DNA of 64,000 nucleotides from Actinoplanes palleronii. Lineage in GTDB: Bacteria; Actinomycetota; Actinomycetes; Mycobacteriales; Micromonosporaceae. Of the stretch, positions 56,571-64,000 are shown one piece after another. The position numbers were made by a program, and so were the translations under genes. The first letter of the stretch is position 1; each line of letters starts with the position of its first letter. The notes under the pieces are model-generated. The model made no database searches and was not told the DNA's origin. It saw only the letters and a list, made by a program, of their open reading frames with translations. The stretch covers positions 163,631-227,630 of the forward strand of contig NZ_BOMS01000053.1 in NCBI RefSeq assembly GCF_016862315.1. The letters are read 5' to 3'.

Positions 56571-58982
56571 TCAGGCGTGCACGGCGGGCGCTGCCCGGAG
56601 CACTCGGAGCTCGTCGGCCGGCACCGGCCGGCCCAGGTGGTAGCCCTGGACGAACTTGCAGCCCATCACGCTGAGCAGGGCCAGCTGGTCGGCCTCCTCG
56701 ATGCCCTCGACCACCACCCGCAGGCCGAGCATGTGACCGAGTTGGATCACCGCGTTCACCAGTTCCTGCTGGCGCCCGTTGCCGGTCATCCCGGTGATGA
56801 ACGAGCGGTCGATCTTGAGGACGTCCACCGGGATGTCGCGCAGGTAACCCAGCGACGAGTACCCGGTGCCGAAGTCGTCGATGGCGATCTTCACGCCCAG
56901 CTCGCGCAGTTCCTCGAGCCGGGCCGCGGTCACCGCGATGTCGCGCATCAGAATCGTCTCGGTCAGCTCCAGCACCAGGCAGCGGGCCGGCAGCCCGCTG
57001 GTGGACAGGGCGTACGCGATCCGGTCGGTCAGGTCCGGCACCTCCAGGTGCGCGGCCGAGAGGTTGACGCTGACCCAGGCCGGCGCGGTGGCCGGGTCGT
57101 CGTCCTGCCACTGCTTGATCGTCCGGCAGGCCTCCATCAGCACCCACCGGTCGATCTCCACGATCATGCCGGTCTCCTCGGCGAGCGGGATGAACGATCC
57201 CGGCTGCCGCAGCCCGTGCTGGGGGTCCTGCCAGCGCACCAGTGCCTCGGCGCCGACCATCTGCCCGTCCGGCACCGAGACCACCGGCTGCAGGTGCATC
57301 CGCAGCTCGCCCCGGTGCACCGCGTCGCGCAGCCGGGACTCCTGGTCCAGCCTGCTCAGCAGCTGCTCGTGCATCCGGTTCTCGAACGTCAGGAAGCGGT
57401 TCTTGCCCTGGTCCTTGGCCGCGTACATGGCCACGTCGGCGTTGCGCAGCACCTCGTCGGCGCTGGTGTAGCGGGCCGCGTCCGGCACCACGCCGACGCT
57501 GACCGTGACCAGCACCTCGCGGTTGTGGATCAGGAACGGCCGGGCCAGCGCGTCCAGGCACTCCTGCGCGAGGAGTTCGACGGCTTCCGGCGCGGCGTTC
57601 TCCAGCAGCACCGCGAACTCGTCGCCACCCAGCCGGGCCACCGTGTCCTGGGCCCGCAGCACACCGGTGAGCCGCTCCGCCGCGGTACGCAACAGCAGGT
57701 CACCGGCGTTGTGCCCGAGGCTGTCGTTGACCCGCTTGAACCCGTCCAGGTCCAGGTAGAGCACGGCGAGCGGCTCCGACGCGGCCCGGGAGCGGGTGAG
57801 CGCGTGCTCCAGGCGGTCCAGCAGCAGCTTGCGGTTGGGCAGGCCGGTCAGCCCGTCGTGCAGGGCCTGGTGGCGCAGGTCGTACTCGAGGGCGTGCTGC
57901 CGGGTGACGTCGCGCAGCAGGATGACCGCGCCGATCGCCCGGCCGTCCTTCTCGATCGCGTTGACCGTGTACTCCACGGTCACGCTCGTGCCGTCGGCGC
58001 GCTGCAGCCGGCCCTCCCGGGTGGCGGCGGTCAGCCCGGCCGTCTCCGGCAGCACCTCCGCGGCGTCGCGCTCGAGCAGGCCGGCCACGCCGAGCCCGGT
58101 GATCCGGCCGGCCGCGGCGTTGGCGAACGCGATCCGGCCGGTGGTGTCCAGGCCGCAGATGCCCTCGCCGGCGTTGGCCAGGATGCTGTCGGTGTACTCC
58201 TTGGCCAGGATCTCCCGGGCCGAGCGTTCCAGCTCGCCGGCCATCGCGTTGAACGCGCCGGCCAGCCGCCCGATCTCGTCGCGGCCGCCGGTCACCGGCA
58301 CCCGGTGCGAGTAGTCCCCGGTGCGGATCACGCGGACCGCGGTGGTCAGCGCGGTGATCCGCCGGGTCAGCGAGGTCGCCAGCAGAAAACCGATCACGAG
58401 TACGGACAGGAAGGCGACCGACCCGGTGCACAGGATGACGATCTGCGCCTGCCGGGTGCCGGCCAGCATCTGCTCGTAGAGCGGGGTGTACTCCAGGATG
58501 ACCGCGCCGACCACCACGCCGCTGGCCCGGGTCATCTGCACCACGACCTGCTTGATGCCCTGCGGATAGTCGACGCTCTGCTCGACGAAGACCCGGGACC
58601 GGCCGTCGGCGATGGTCCTGCCGACCTCGTTGCCGGTGTCGTGGTCGAAGACCGAGCCGATGTTCTCGATCACCGCGTCGCCCAGGATGTACTTCGTGGT
58701 GTCCACCACGACGACGTCCCGGCGCTGGTTGTCGTGCAGCCGGTTGATGTAGTTGGTGAGCGCCGCCCGGTGGTTGTACAGCGGGGTGATCACCTCGCCG
58801 GGGGTGTCGACCGGCAGCCCGAGCGCGATGTCCTTGCCGATGCCACGGGCCACCTGGGCCGCCTCGAGCGCGGCCGCCCGGCGTGCCGACGCCGTGTCGG
58901 TGAGCCATGCGGTCAGCGCGGTGGCCACCACCAGGAGCGCCACCACCAGGTAACCGGCGAGCAGCTTCTGCCGTACGTTCAT
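56571..58982 (-). CDS. Membrane c-di-GMP enzyme: sensor-HAMP-PAS-GGDEF-EAL
   Basis: 803 residues. Helix 1 (KLLAGYLVVALLVVATALTAW), an extracellular sensor of about 140 residues, helix 2 near 180-205, HAMP (about 205-255), PAS (about 265-375), GGDEF (about 385-545) with intact LGGDEFAVLL, and EAL (about 555-795) with GAEALVRW, ELTETILM and DDFGTGYSSLGYLRD. Both catalytic signatures look active, so it may make and break cyclic di-GMP, the second messenger that controls development in actinomycetes. Same direction as the TauE exporter and a second GGDEF-EAL gene, but gaps of 66 and 37 nt leave co-transcription open. Confidence 0.95.
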   Translation of the reverse strand: MNVRQKLLAGYLVVALLVVATALTAWLTDTASARRAAALEAAQVARGIGKDIALGLPVDTPGEVITPLYNHRAALTNYINRLHDNQRRDVVVVDTTKYILGDAVIENIGSVFDHDTGNEVGRTIADGRSRVFVEQSVDYPQGIKQVVVQMTRASGVVVGAVILEYTPLYEQMLAGTRQAQIVILCTGSVAFLSVLVIGFLLATSLTRRITALTTAVRVIRTGDYSHRVPVTGGRDEIGRLAGAFNAMAGELERSAREILAKEYTDSILANAGEGICGLDTTGRIAFANAAAGRITGLGVAGLLERDAAEVLPETAGLTAATREGRLQRADGTSVTVEYTVNAIEKDGRAIGAVILLRDVTRQHALEYDLRHQALHDGLTGLPNRKLLLDRLEHALTRSRAASEPLAVLYLDLDGFKRVNDSLGHNAGDLLLRTAAERLTGVLRAQDTVARLGGDEFAVLLENAAPEAVELLAQECLDALARPFLIHNREVLVTVSVGVVPDAARYTSADEVLRNADVAMYAAKDQGKNRFLTFENRMHEQLLSRLDQESRLRDAVHRGELRMHLQPVVSVPDGQMVGAEALVRWQDPQHGLRQPGSFIPLAEETGMIVEIDRWVLMEACRTIKQWQDDDPATAPAWVSVNLSAAHLEVPDLTDRIAYALSTSGLPARCLVLELTETILMRDIAVTAARLEELRELGVKIAIDDFGTGYSSLGYLRDIPVDVLKIDRSFITGMTGNGRQQELVNAVIQLGHMLGLRVVVEGIEEADQLALLSVMGCKFVQGYHLGRPVPADELRVLRAAPAVHA

Positions 58983-59048
58983 CGGACCCTTTCCCCCGTC
59001 AACCTGTCACAGATCGGCACGGGCGGCCGGGAGATGAGGGATAAGCCG

Positions 59049-59939
59049 TCAGGCGGAGATCGTCTCGCGGTCCGGTGCGAGTGCCGGGGCGGGCTTGCGG
59101 TACCGCCGGCTCAGGCCGAGCCCGATCGCGATCAGCGCCGCGCCGCCGGCCACCGCGCCGACCACCAGGGTGGACAGGTCGAACAGCTTGAGCGAGCTGG
59201 CCAGCAGCACGATGATCAGGGCGGATCGGACCAGTCCGCCCGGGGCGCGCGAGGAGATCCGGGACCCGATCAGCACGCCCGGGATGGAGCCGAGCACCAC
59301 CGCGCCGGCGATGTCCAGGTGCAGGTCGCCGAAGAACGCGTGTCCCAGGGCGGCCGCGGTGACCAGCGGGACGGCCTGCACCAGATCCGTGCCGACCAGA
59401 TCGTTGGCCCGGAGCCGGGGGTAGAGCGCGAGCAGCGCCACGATGATCAGCGAGCCGGAGCCGACCGAGGTCAGGCCGACCACCAGGCCACCCGCGATGC
59501 CGATCAGCAGGGTCGGCACCGGCCTGACGACGATCTCGGCGGGCGGGCCGTCTCCGGTGCGCCGGGCGGTCCACGCCTTGAGGAGCATGCCGGCGGCGGC
59601 CAGCAGCAGCGCGGCGCCCAGGGCGATCTTGAGGGTGTGCTGCACGCTCTCGTCGTCGCCGAGCAGGCGCAGCAGCAGCACCCCGAGGAAGGCGCTGGGG
59701 ACGCTGCCGGCGCAGAGCCAGCCGACCAGCCTCCAGTTCACCGTGCCGCGCCGGGCGTGCACCGCGCCGCCGAACGGCTTCATCACGGCGCTGGCCGCCA
59801 AGTCGCTGGAGATCGCGGCGACCGGGTTCACGTGGAAGAGCAGCACCAGAATCGGCGTCATCAAGGCGCCGCCACCCATGCCGGTCAGGCCGACGATGAT
59901 GCCGACGCCGAGACCGGCGAGCGCCATGGTCCAATCCAT
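59049..59939 (-). CDS. TauE/SafE-family sulfite or sulfonate exporter
   Basis: 296-residue membrane protein with about eight helices in two similar halves. Family signatures GLTGMGGGALMTPILVL near residue 18 and its internal repeat GLTSVGSGSLIIVALLALY near 160 are clear; TDLVQAVPLV follows the second. Predicted to move organosulfur or related anions across the membrane. Sandwiched between two c-di-GMP genes in the same orientation. Confidence 0.9.
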   Translation of the reverse strand: MDWTMALAGLGVGIIVGLTGMGGGALMTPILVLLFHVNPVAAISSDLAASAVMKPFGGAVHARRGTVNWRLVGWLCAGSVPSAFLGVLLLRLLGDDESVQHTLKIALGAALLLAAAGMLLKAWTARRTGDGPPAEIVVRPVPTLLIGIAGGLVVGLTSVGSGSLIIVALLALYPRLRANDLVGTDLVQAVPLVTAAALGHAFFGDLHLDIAGAVVLGSIPGVLIGSRISSRAPGGLVRSALIIVLLASSLKLFDLSTLVVGAVAGGAALIAIGLGLSRRYRKPAPALAPDRETISA

Positions 59940-59976
59940 GGCCGGGAGTTTTCCCGAGCATCCCCCACCTTGTCTA

Positions 59977-62313
59977 CTAAATCAGTTGAATTTGTCGAGA
60001 TTCTCGATGGCTGAGACGGTCCAGCAGCAGCGCCACGTCGCTGTCCGGCATCGGGCGGGCGAAGTGGAAGCCCTGTGCGAACCGGTAACCGGCCTGGTGC
60101 AGGCGGGCGGCCTGCTCGGCGGTCTCCACCCCCTCGGCGATCGCCTGGATGCGCAGCCCGCGGGTGATCCCGATCAGGCCGTCCACGATCACCGCCTCCG
60201 GGCTGTCGACGGTCACCCCGTCGACGAACGACTTGTCCACCTTCAGCCAGCTCACCGGGGTGTCGACGAGCAGGCTCAGCGACGACTGGCCGGTGCCGAA
60301 GTCGTCCAGCGCGATCTTGAGGCCCAGCGCGTCGAGGCGGCGGACCGACTCCAGGGCGGCGCCGGTGCCGAGCACCGCGGTCTCGGTCACCTCGATCACC
60401 AGCCGGTCCGGGTCCAGGCCGGTCGAGGCGAGCAGGGCGGCGACCTCGTCCGGGAAGCCCGGCTCGTTCAGCTGGCGGGCCGAGACGTTCACCGAGACCT
60501 TCTCCGGCGCGGCCGGGCCGTACTCGTGGTGCCAGGCGGCGATCTGGCGCATCGCCTGCGCCAGGATCCACCGGCCGACCTCGATGATCTGCCCGTTGCG
60601 CTCGGCGAGTGGGATGAAGTCGGCCGGCGAGACCAGGCCGTGCTCCGGGTGCCGCCAGCGGACCAGCGCCTCCAGCCCGGCCAGGCGGCCGGTCGGCAGC
60701 TCGACGATCGGCTGGTAGAGCAGGAACAGCTCGTCCCGGGCGATCGCCTGACGCAGGTCGGCGCCGAGCCGGGCGTCGGTGTCCGCGCGGGAGTCCATGA
60801 TCGGGTCGAACCAGGTCCAGCGGCCGCCACCGGCGTTCTTGGCGGCGTACATCGCCACGTCCGCGCGGCGCAGCAGCTCCTCGGGCGAGTCGCCGGCCGC
60901 GCTGCGGGTCACCCCGGCGCTGATCCGCGGGGCCATCTCCCGGCCGCCCAGCACCATCGGCTCCTGCACGGCGTCCATCAGCCGGCGCAGCAGCAGCTCG
61001 GTGTCGTCGGTGTCGATACCGGGCAGCAGCAGGGTGAACTCGTCGCCGCCGAGCCGGGCCACGGTGTCCCGGGTGCGCAGGCTGTTACGCAGCCGGTGGC
61101 TCAGCGCCTGCAGCAGGGCGTCGCCGGTCTCGTGCCCGTGCCGGTCGTTGACCACCTTGAAGTCGTCCAGGTCGAGCAGCACCACGACGAACGGTTCACC
61201 GCCGGCGAGCTGGGCGGAGAGGCGTTCGGCGTACGCCGGGCGGTTGCTGATGCCGGTCAGCGGGTCGTGGGCGACCTGGTGGTCCAGCTCCTTCTGGTAC
61301 GCGGTGAGCTGCCGCAGGCTGGTGTCGACGGTGTCCAGCAGCTGCGCGTTGTCCCGCAGCGTGCTGATCTGCCGCAGTACGACCAGCACGGTCAGCGCGG
61401 TCGCGGCCATCGCGATCACCGCCTCGTGCCCGCCCTGCGGCAGTTCCATGGCGAGCACGGTCAGGTACAGCGCGGCCACCGCGATGTACGGCAGCACGCT
61501 GAACCGCCGTGACCGGGGCCGGGGCGCGGCCGGCGCGTCGCGCATGCGCCACTGCCGGCGCGCGGCCAGCACGCCGACGAACTGCGACGCCGAGATGGCG
61601 AGCATGGCGGTGCTGAGGTAGGGCCGGCCGGCCAGCACCGGTGCGACGCCGGCGGTGCCCGCGGACAGGGCCACCGCGAGTGAGAGCAGGTGCAGCGACC
61701 GGCGGTCCAGCTGCCCGGCCCCGGCGAAGGCCACCTTGATGAACGTGACCAGCGAGACGATGGCCACCACCACGATCAGCAGGATCGAGGCCGGCGCGGC
61801 CGTCGGCGAGTCGCCGAAGTCGACCCGGCTCAGCCAGAAGTGCCAGGTCAGCACGCTGCCGGTGAGCAGGACGACGGTGGTGTCCAGGCCGAACCGCAGC
61901 CAGTCGCTGCGCGAGCGCTGCCAGGCCGGCAGGCGCAGCAGCGACCACATGATGATCGCCAGGATCACCCCGAAGATCAGCTCGGTCCGGACGCTGAAGG
62001 CCTGCGACGGCGACGGTCCGCCGAGCGCGTCGGCCATGTTGCTGAGCACGCTGATCACCAGCACCACGCTGGACAGGCCCAGGTTGCCCCAGAACCGGCG
62101 GGTGTCCCGGTCCAGCTCCGGGGTCCGGGCGATCCGCCGGCACTCGTACGCGAACAGCAGGGGCAGCACCGGCAGCGGCACCCAGCCGACGATCGGATGC
62201 GACCAGACGTGCACCAGGCCGATCGCGAACCAGCCCAGGACGAAGGCGAGCAGGCCCAGCGCCACGGCGGTGGTGCCGTGTACCCGGCGCAGGACGCGGT
62301 TCGGAGCGGACAT
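59977..62313 (-). CDS. Membrane GGDEF-EAL protein with multi-helix N-terminus
   Basis: 778 residues. About ten hydrophobic helices fill residues 10-325 (a MASE-like integral sensor), then a coiled linker STLRDNAQLLDTVDTSLRQL, GGDEF (about 345-505) with LGGDEFTLLLPG, and EAL (about 515-770) with GLEALVRWRHP, EVTETAVLG and DDFGTGQSSLSLL. Active residues look complete. Unlike its neighbour it has no HAMP or PAS, so it probably senses something within the membrane. No ribosome binding site stands out near ATG 62313. Confidence 0.95.
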   Translation of the reverse strand: MSAPNRVLRRVHGTTAVALGLLAFVLGWFAIGLVHVWSHPIVGWVPLPVLPLLFAYECRRIARTPELDRDTRRFWGNLGLSSVVLVISVLSNMADALGGPSPSQAFSVRTELIFGVILAIIMWSLLRLPAWQRSRSDWLRFGLDTTVVLLTGSVLTWHFWLSRVDFGDSPTAAPASILLIVVVAIVSLVTFIKVAFAGAGQLDRRSLHLLSLAVALSAGTAGVAPVLAGRPYLSTAMLAISASQFVGVLAARRQWRMRDAPAAPRPRSRRFSVLPYIAVAALYLTVLAMELPQGGHEAVIAMAATALTVLVVLRQISTLRDNAQLLDTVDTSLRQLTAYQKELDHQVAHDPLTGISNRPAYAERLSAQLAGGEPFVVVLLDLDDFKVVNDRHGHETGDALLQALSHRLRNSLRTRDTVARLGGDEFTLLLPGIDTDDTELLLRRLMDAVQEPMVLGGREMAPRISAGVTRSAAGDSPEELLRRADVAMYAAKNAGGGRWTWFDPIMDSRADTDARLGADLRQAIARDELFLLYQPIVELPTGRLAGLEALVRWRHPEHGLVSPADFIPLAERNGQIIEVGRWILAQAMRQIAAWHHEYGPAAPEKVSVNVSARQLNEPGFPDEVAALLASTGLDPDRLVIEVTETAVLGTGAALESVRRLDALGLKIALDDFGTGQSSLSLLVDTPVSWLKVDKSFVDGVTVDSPEAVIVDGLIGITRGLRIQAIAEGVETAEQAARLHQAGYRFAQGFHFARPMPDSDVALLLDRLSHRESRQIQLI

Positions 62314-62364
62314 GGCCCATTCATCGGACGATTGAGCCGGGGGCTGAAGCGAAAGTGAGGTGCT

Positions 62365-63411
62365 CTACTCGGGCTCGGCGGAGTCGGTGAACGACTCCCA
62401 GTCCAGGCCGAGCTTGCGCAGCCGGCGCAGCAGGCCGGGGCGGCGGACCCCGACGTACATCTCGAACCAGTCCGCGTCGTCCTCGCCGATCAGCACGACA
62501 GTGCCCGGCCCGGCGTAACACCGGGAGAACAGCGACGGCCAGCGCATCGGTTGCAGCGGCACCCGGCGCAGCGGGGCGATCACCCGCCGGGCCTGCGGCC
62601 GGTCGACGAACGCCATCCCGCCGAGCGGGGAGTCCATCGCGGCCCGGGCCAGGGTGGCGTGCAGCAGGTAGCGGCTCAGCCGTTCGCGTTCCGGGAGCAG
62701 CCGGTCGCTGAGCCCGTCGTAGTAGACCCGCGGGTCGTCACCGTCCGGCTCCATCAGCACGGTGACCACCCCGTCGCCGTCCTGACCGAAGGTGATCAGC
62801 TCCTCCGGGTGGCCGGCGAACGGCTCCGGGTAGATCCGGGAGGTCATTCCGTACACCTCGGGCCGGCCGGCGGCGGCCCGGTGGAAGGCCCGGAGCGCGG
62901 TGGGCAGCCCGGCCGCGGCGGGTGTCTCCCGCCGCTCCGGGATCTCGGCGTACCAGGAGGCGATGAACCGTTCCATCGCGCCGACCGGGTCGTCGACCGC
63001 GAGGTCCAGCCAGTCCATCCCGGGCGGAACCCGGCCGAGCAGGTCGGACGGGACCGGCGCCTCGAACCGCAGCCGGATGTCGTGCAGCGCGCCGCGGCGG
63101 TAGCTCAGCTCGGTCGCCTGCGCCGCGCCGAGCGCCAGGCAGCCGTCCGGCATCCGGGCGAACGCGTGCACCACCGGCCGCAGCATCCCGGCCAGCCGTT
63201 CCTCGATCAGCTCCGGGAACGGCCCCGGCAGGATCATCTCCTCGGCGGCGGCGTGCGCCTCACCGGAGACCCCGCCGCCGATCACCACGAGGGTGTCCGA
63301 GCCGACCGCGTAGGCGGCGCCGGCCCCGGTCAGCAGCGTCGCTCCCGGCCCGGCCAGGGCGAGCGCCTCGGGCTCGCCGACCATCGCCCAGAGTTCGATC
63401 TCCACCGCCAC
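62365..63411 (-). CDS. Unknown protein of about 348 residues
   Basis: I recognise no family. The start is unclear: GTG 63411 or 63405, or ATG 63384, all just before EIELWAMVGEPEALALAGPG. The frame runs on to 63690, across the divergent STAS gene, but the extra residues look non-coding. The body is soluble, with SLAxLGAAQATELSYRRG-like strands, GMTSRIYPEPFAGHPEELI near 215 and a C-terminal YAGPGTVVLIGEDDADWFEM. Divergent from the STAS gene across about 115 bp. Confidence 0.75.
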   Translation of the reverse strand: MAVEIELWAMVGEPEALALAGPGATLLTGAGAAYAVGSDTLVVIGGGVSGEAHAAAEEMILPGPFPELIEERLAGMLRPVVHAFARMPDGCLALGAAQATELSYRRGALHDIRLRFEAPVPSDLLGRVPPGMDWLDLAVDDPVGAMERFIASWYAEIPERRETPAAAGLPTALRAFHRAAAGRPEVYGMTSRIYPEPFAGHPEELITFGQDGDGVVTVLMEPDGDDPRVYYDGLSDRLLPERERLSRYLLHATLARAAMDSPLGGMAFVDRPQARRVIAPLRRVPLQPMRWPSLFSRCYAGPGTVVLIGEDDADWFEMYVGVRRPGLLRRLRKLGLDWESFTDSAEPE

Positions 63412-63526
63412 ACGGTAGACGGCCGGGTCCCGCCCGGTCCGTCCCGTGACGTAGCCCTCATTCCGGAGGATGTCCTCTTTTCGTGCTGTTCGGCCCCCGG
63501 ACACCTGGCGCGAGTAGACCGGGGAC

Positions 63527-63907
63527 ATGGGCGATGTGCGCTGTGTGATCCACCGTGACCCGGGCAAGACCGGGTCGACCGTCGTGCTGCACCTGGACGG
63601 CGACTTCGACCGGGAATCCGGTGCCGAGCTGCGCCGTGAGCTGCGGCAGGCCTTCGACCGGGCCCGCAACTCCCGGGTCGTCGTCGACATGGCCGGCGTG
63701 GACCTGATCGGCAGCGAGTGCCTCGAGGTGCTGCTGGTCGGCTACACCCGCGCGATGCGCAGCGGCCACGGCTACGAAGTGGTAAACGCCACCGGCCACG
63801 TCCACCAGGCCTTGCAGGCCACCGGCCTCTGCCCGCGCACCGACGAGCACCTCTACACCCCGGCCGCCACCGACACGATCGAGCAACTCCTGGCCGACCT
63901 CAGTTAA
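63527..63907 (+). CDS. STAS-domain protein (anti-sigma factor antagonist type)
   Basis: 126 residues, a single STAS domain. VVLHLDGDFDRESGAELR at the start and VVVDMAGVDLIGSECLEVLL in the middle are the classic strands; Ser63 in IGSEC sits where SpoIIAA-type proteins are phosphorylated by an anti-sigma kinase. The usual DSSG is changed to GSEC, so regulation may differ. No kinase or sigma factor gene is visible here. ATG 63527 lies after a short upstream purine stretch (GGGGAC). Confidence 0.9.
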   Translation: MGDVRCVIHRDPGKTGSTVVLHLDGDFDRESGAELRRELRQAFDRARNSRVVVDMAGVDLIGSECLEVLLVGYTRAMRSGHGYEVVNATGHVHQALQATGLCPRTDEHLYTPAATDTIEQLLADLS

Positions 63908-64000
63908 ACCCCCATTTGGTACGAAACGGGAGTCCCGCCCGTAGGCTACAAGCCACGTCCCGTGGCAGCCTCGCGCGACCCCCGCTCCGCCCCGGACCGC
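63907..64000. repeat. Left flank of a probable seventh palindrome copy
   Basis: AACCCCCATTTGGTACGA (63907-63924) matches 21771-21788 at 15 of 18 positions. 63951-64000 matches 21817-21866, the conserved left block of copy B, at about 40 of 50 positions. The window ends on CCGGACCGC, inside the outer arm, so the hairpin itself should begin within about 20 bases beyond. Confidence 0.7.

Noticed and set aside
56577..60014. Open frame of 1145 codons on the + strand
   Set aside because: Antisense to two clear enzymes (GGDEF-EAL and TauE); low-complexity His/Gln/Arg composition and no motif.
1..64000. CRISPR arrays, tRNA or rRNA genes, IS elements, prophage
   Set aside because: No regularly spaced repeats, cloverleaf-like sequences, transposase or phage genes were seen on either strand; all larger gaps are accounted for.

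Overview
The window is 64 kb of very GC-rich DNA with dense genes, frequent GTG starts, strong G/C preference at third codon positions and many 4-nt start/stop overlaps. Gene order (hisE-hisG, infC-rpmI-rplT-rRNA methylase, pheS-pheT, argCJBDFR-argG-argH, egtABCD, a LacI-controlled malEFG set without its own ATPase) points to a filamentous actinomycete, most likely Micromonosporaceae (Actinoplanes-like). The genus is inferred from gene content and style, not proven. I saw no tRNA, rRNA, CRISPR array, IS element or prophage.

Layout. 1-1.7 kb: amino-acid ABC uptake (permease cut by the window edge, lipoprotein binding protein). 1.7-5.8 kb: hisE, hisG, a PH-domain membrane protein, then infC (apparent AUC start behind a ~300-nt leader), rpmI, rplT, a strong terminator and a SpoU rRNA methylase. 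5.8-9.2 kb: a coupled MFS/beta-propeller pair and a divergent secreted phosphoesterase. 9.4-12.9 kb: pheST. 13.2-21.7 kb: accessory genes (MarR/MFS, DUF4253, small proteins, GNAT, M28 peptidase, TetR with divergent FAD monooxygenase, YdcF-like). 22-28.9 kb: a GH3 beta-glucosidase with LacI-type operators diverging from ergothioneine genes egtABCD. 30.4-38.3 kb: argC-(31-aa ORF)-argJ-argB-argD-argF-argR-(unknown gene)-argG, in which all eight junctions are 4-nt overlaps. 38.5-43.1 kb: a second TetR/FAD-monooxygenase pair, dapE and argH. 43.4-55.6 kb: a starch/maltodextrin locus with a LacI-family regulator, malEFG, a cytosolic GH13 enzyme and a 1807-residue secreted amylase-pullulanase. 55.7-64 kb: a GntR regulator, two GGDEF-EAL proteins flanking a TauE exporter, an unknown protein and a STAS protein.

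How it works together. The starch locus reads as a complete path: the secreted double enzyme depolymerises alpha-glucan, MalE captures maltodextrins, MalFG import them (ATPase encoded elsewhere), the cytosolic GH13 enzyme cleaves them, and the LacI-family protein probably controls expression through GCAAG/CTTGC sites. The arginine genes lie in two units, and both upstream regions carry a GCAT-N4-ATGC palindrome that fits ArgR control.

The most unusual feature is a family of intergenic palindromes: six copies in 64 kb, with a seventh predicted just past the right edge. The core is an 18-27 bp arm beginning GGCTGGTnCT(C/G)AGGGGTG. Two copies carry an outer inverted repeat (CCGCAGCGCG...CGCGCTGCGG) and share an identical 20-mer. 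Three copies sit exactly between converging genes. The 31-residue ORF overlapping both argC and argJ, the unknown protein inside the arg operon, the unusual ArgG type and the infC AUC start are the next most interesting points.
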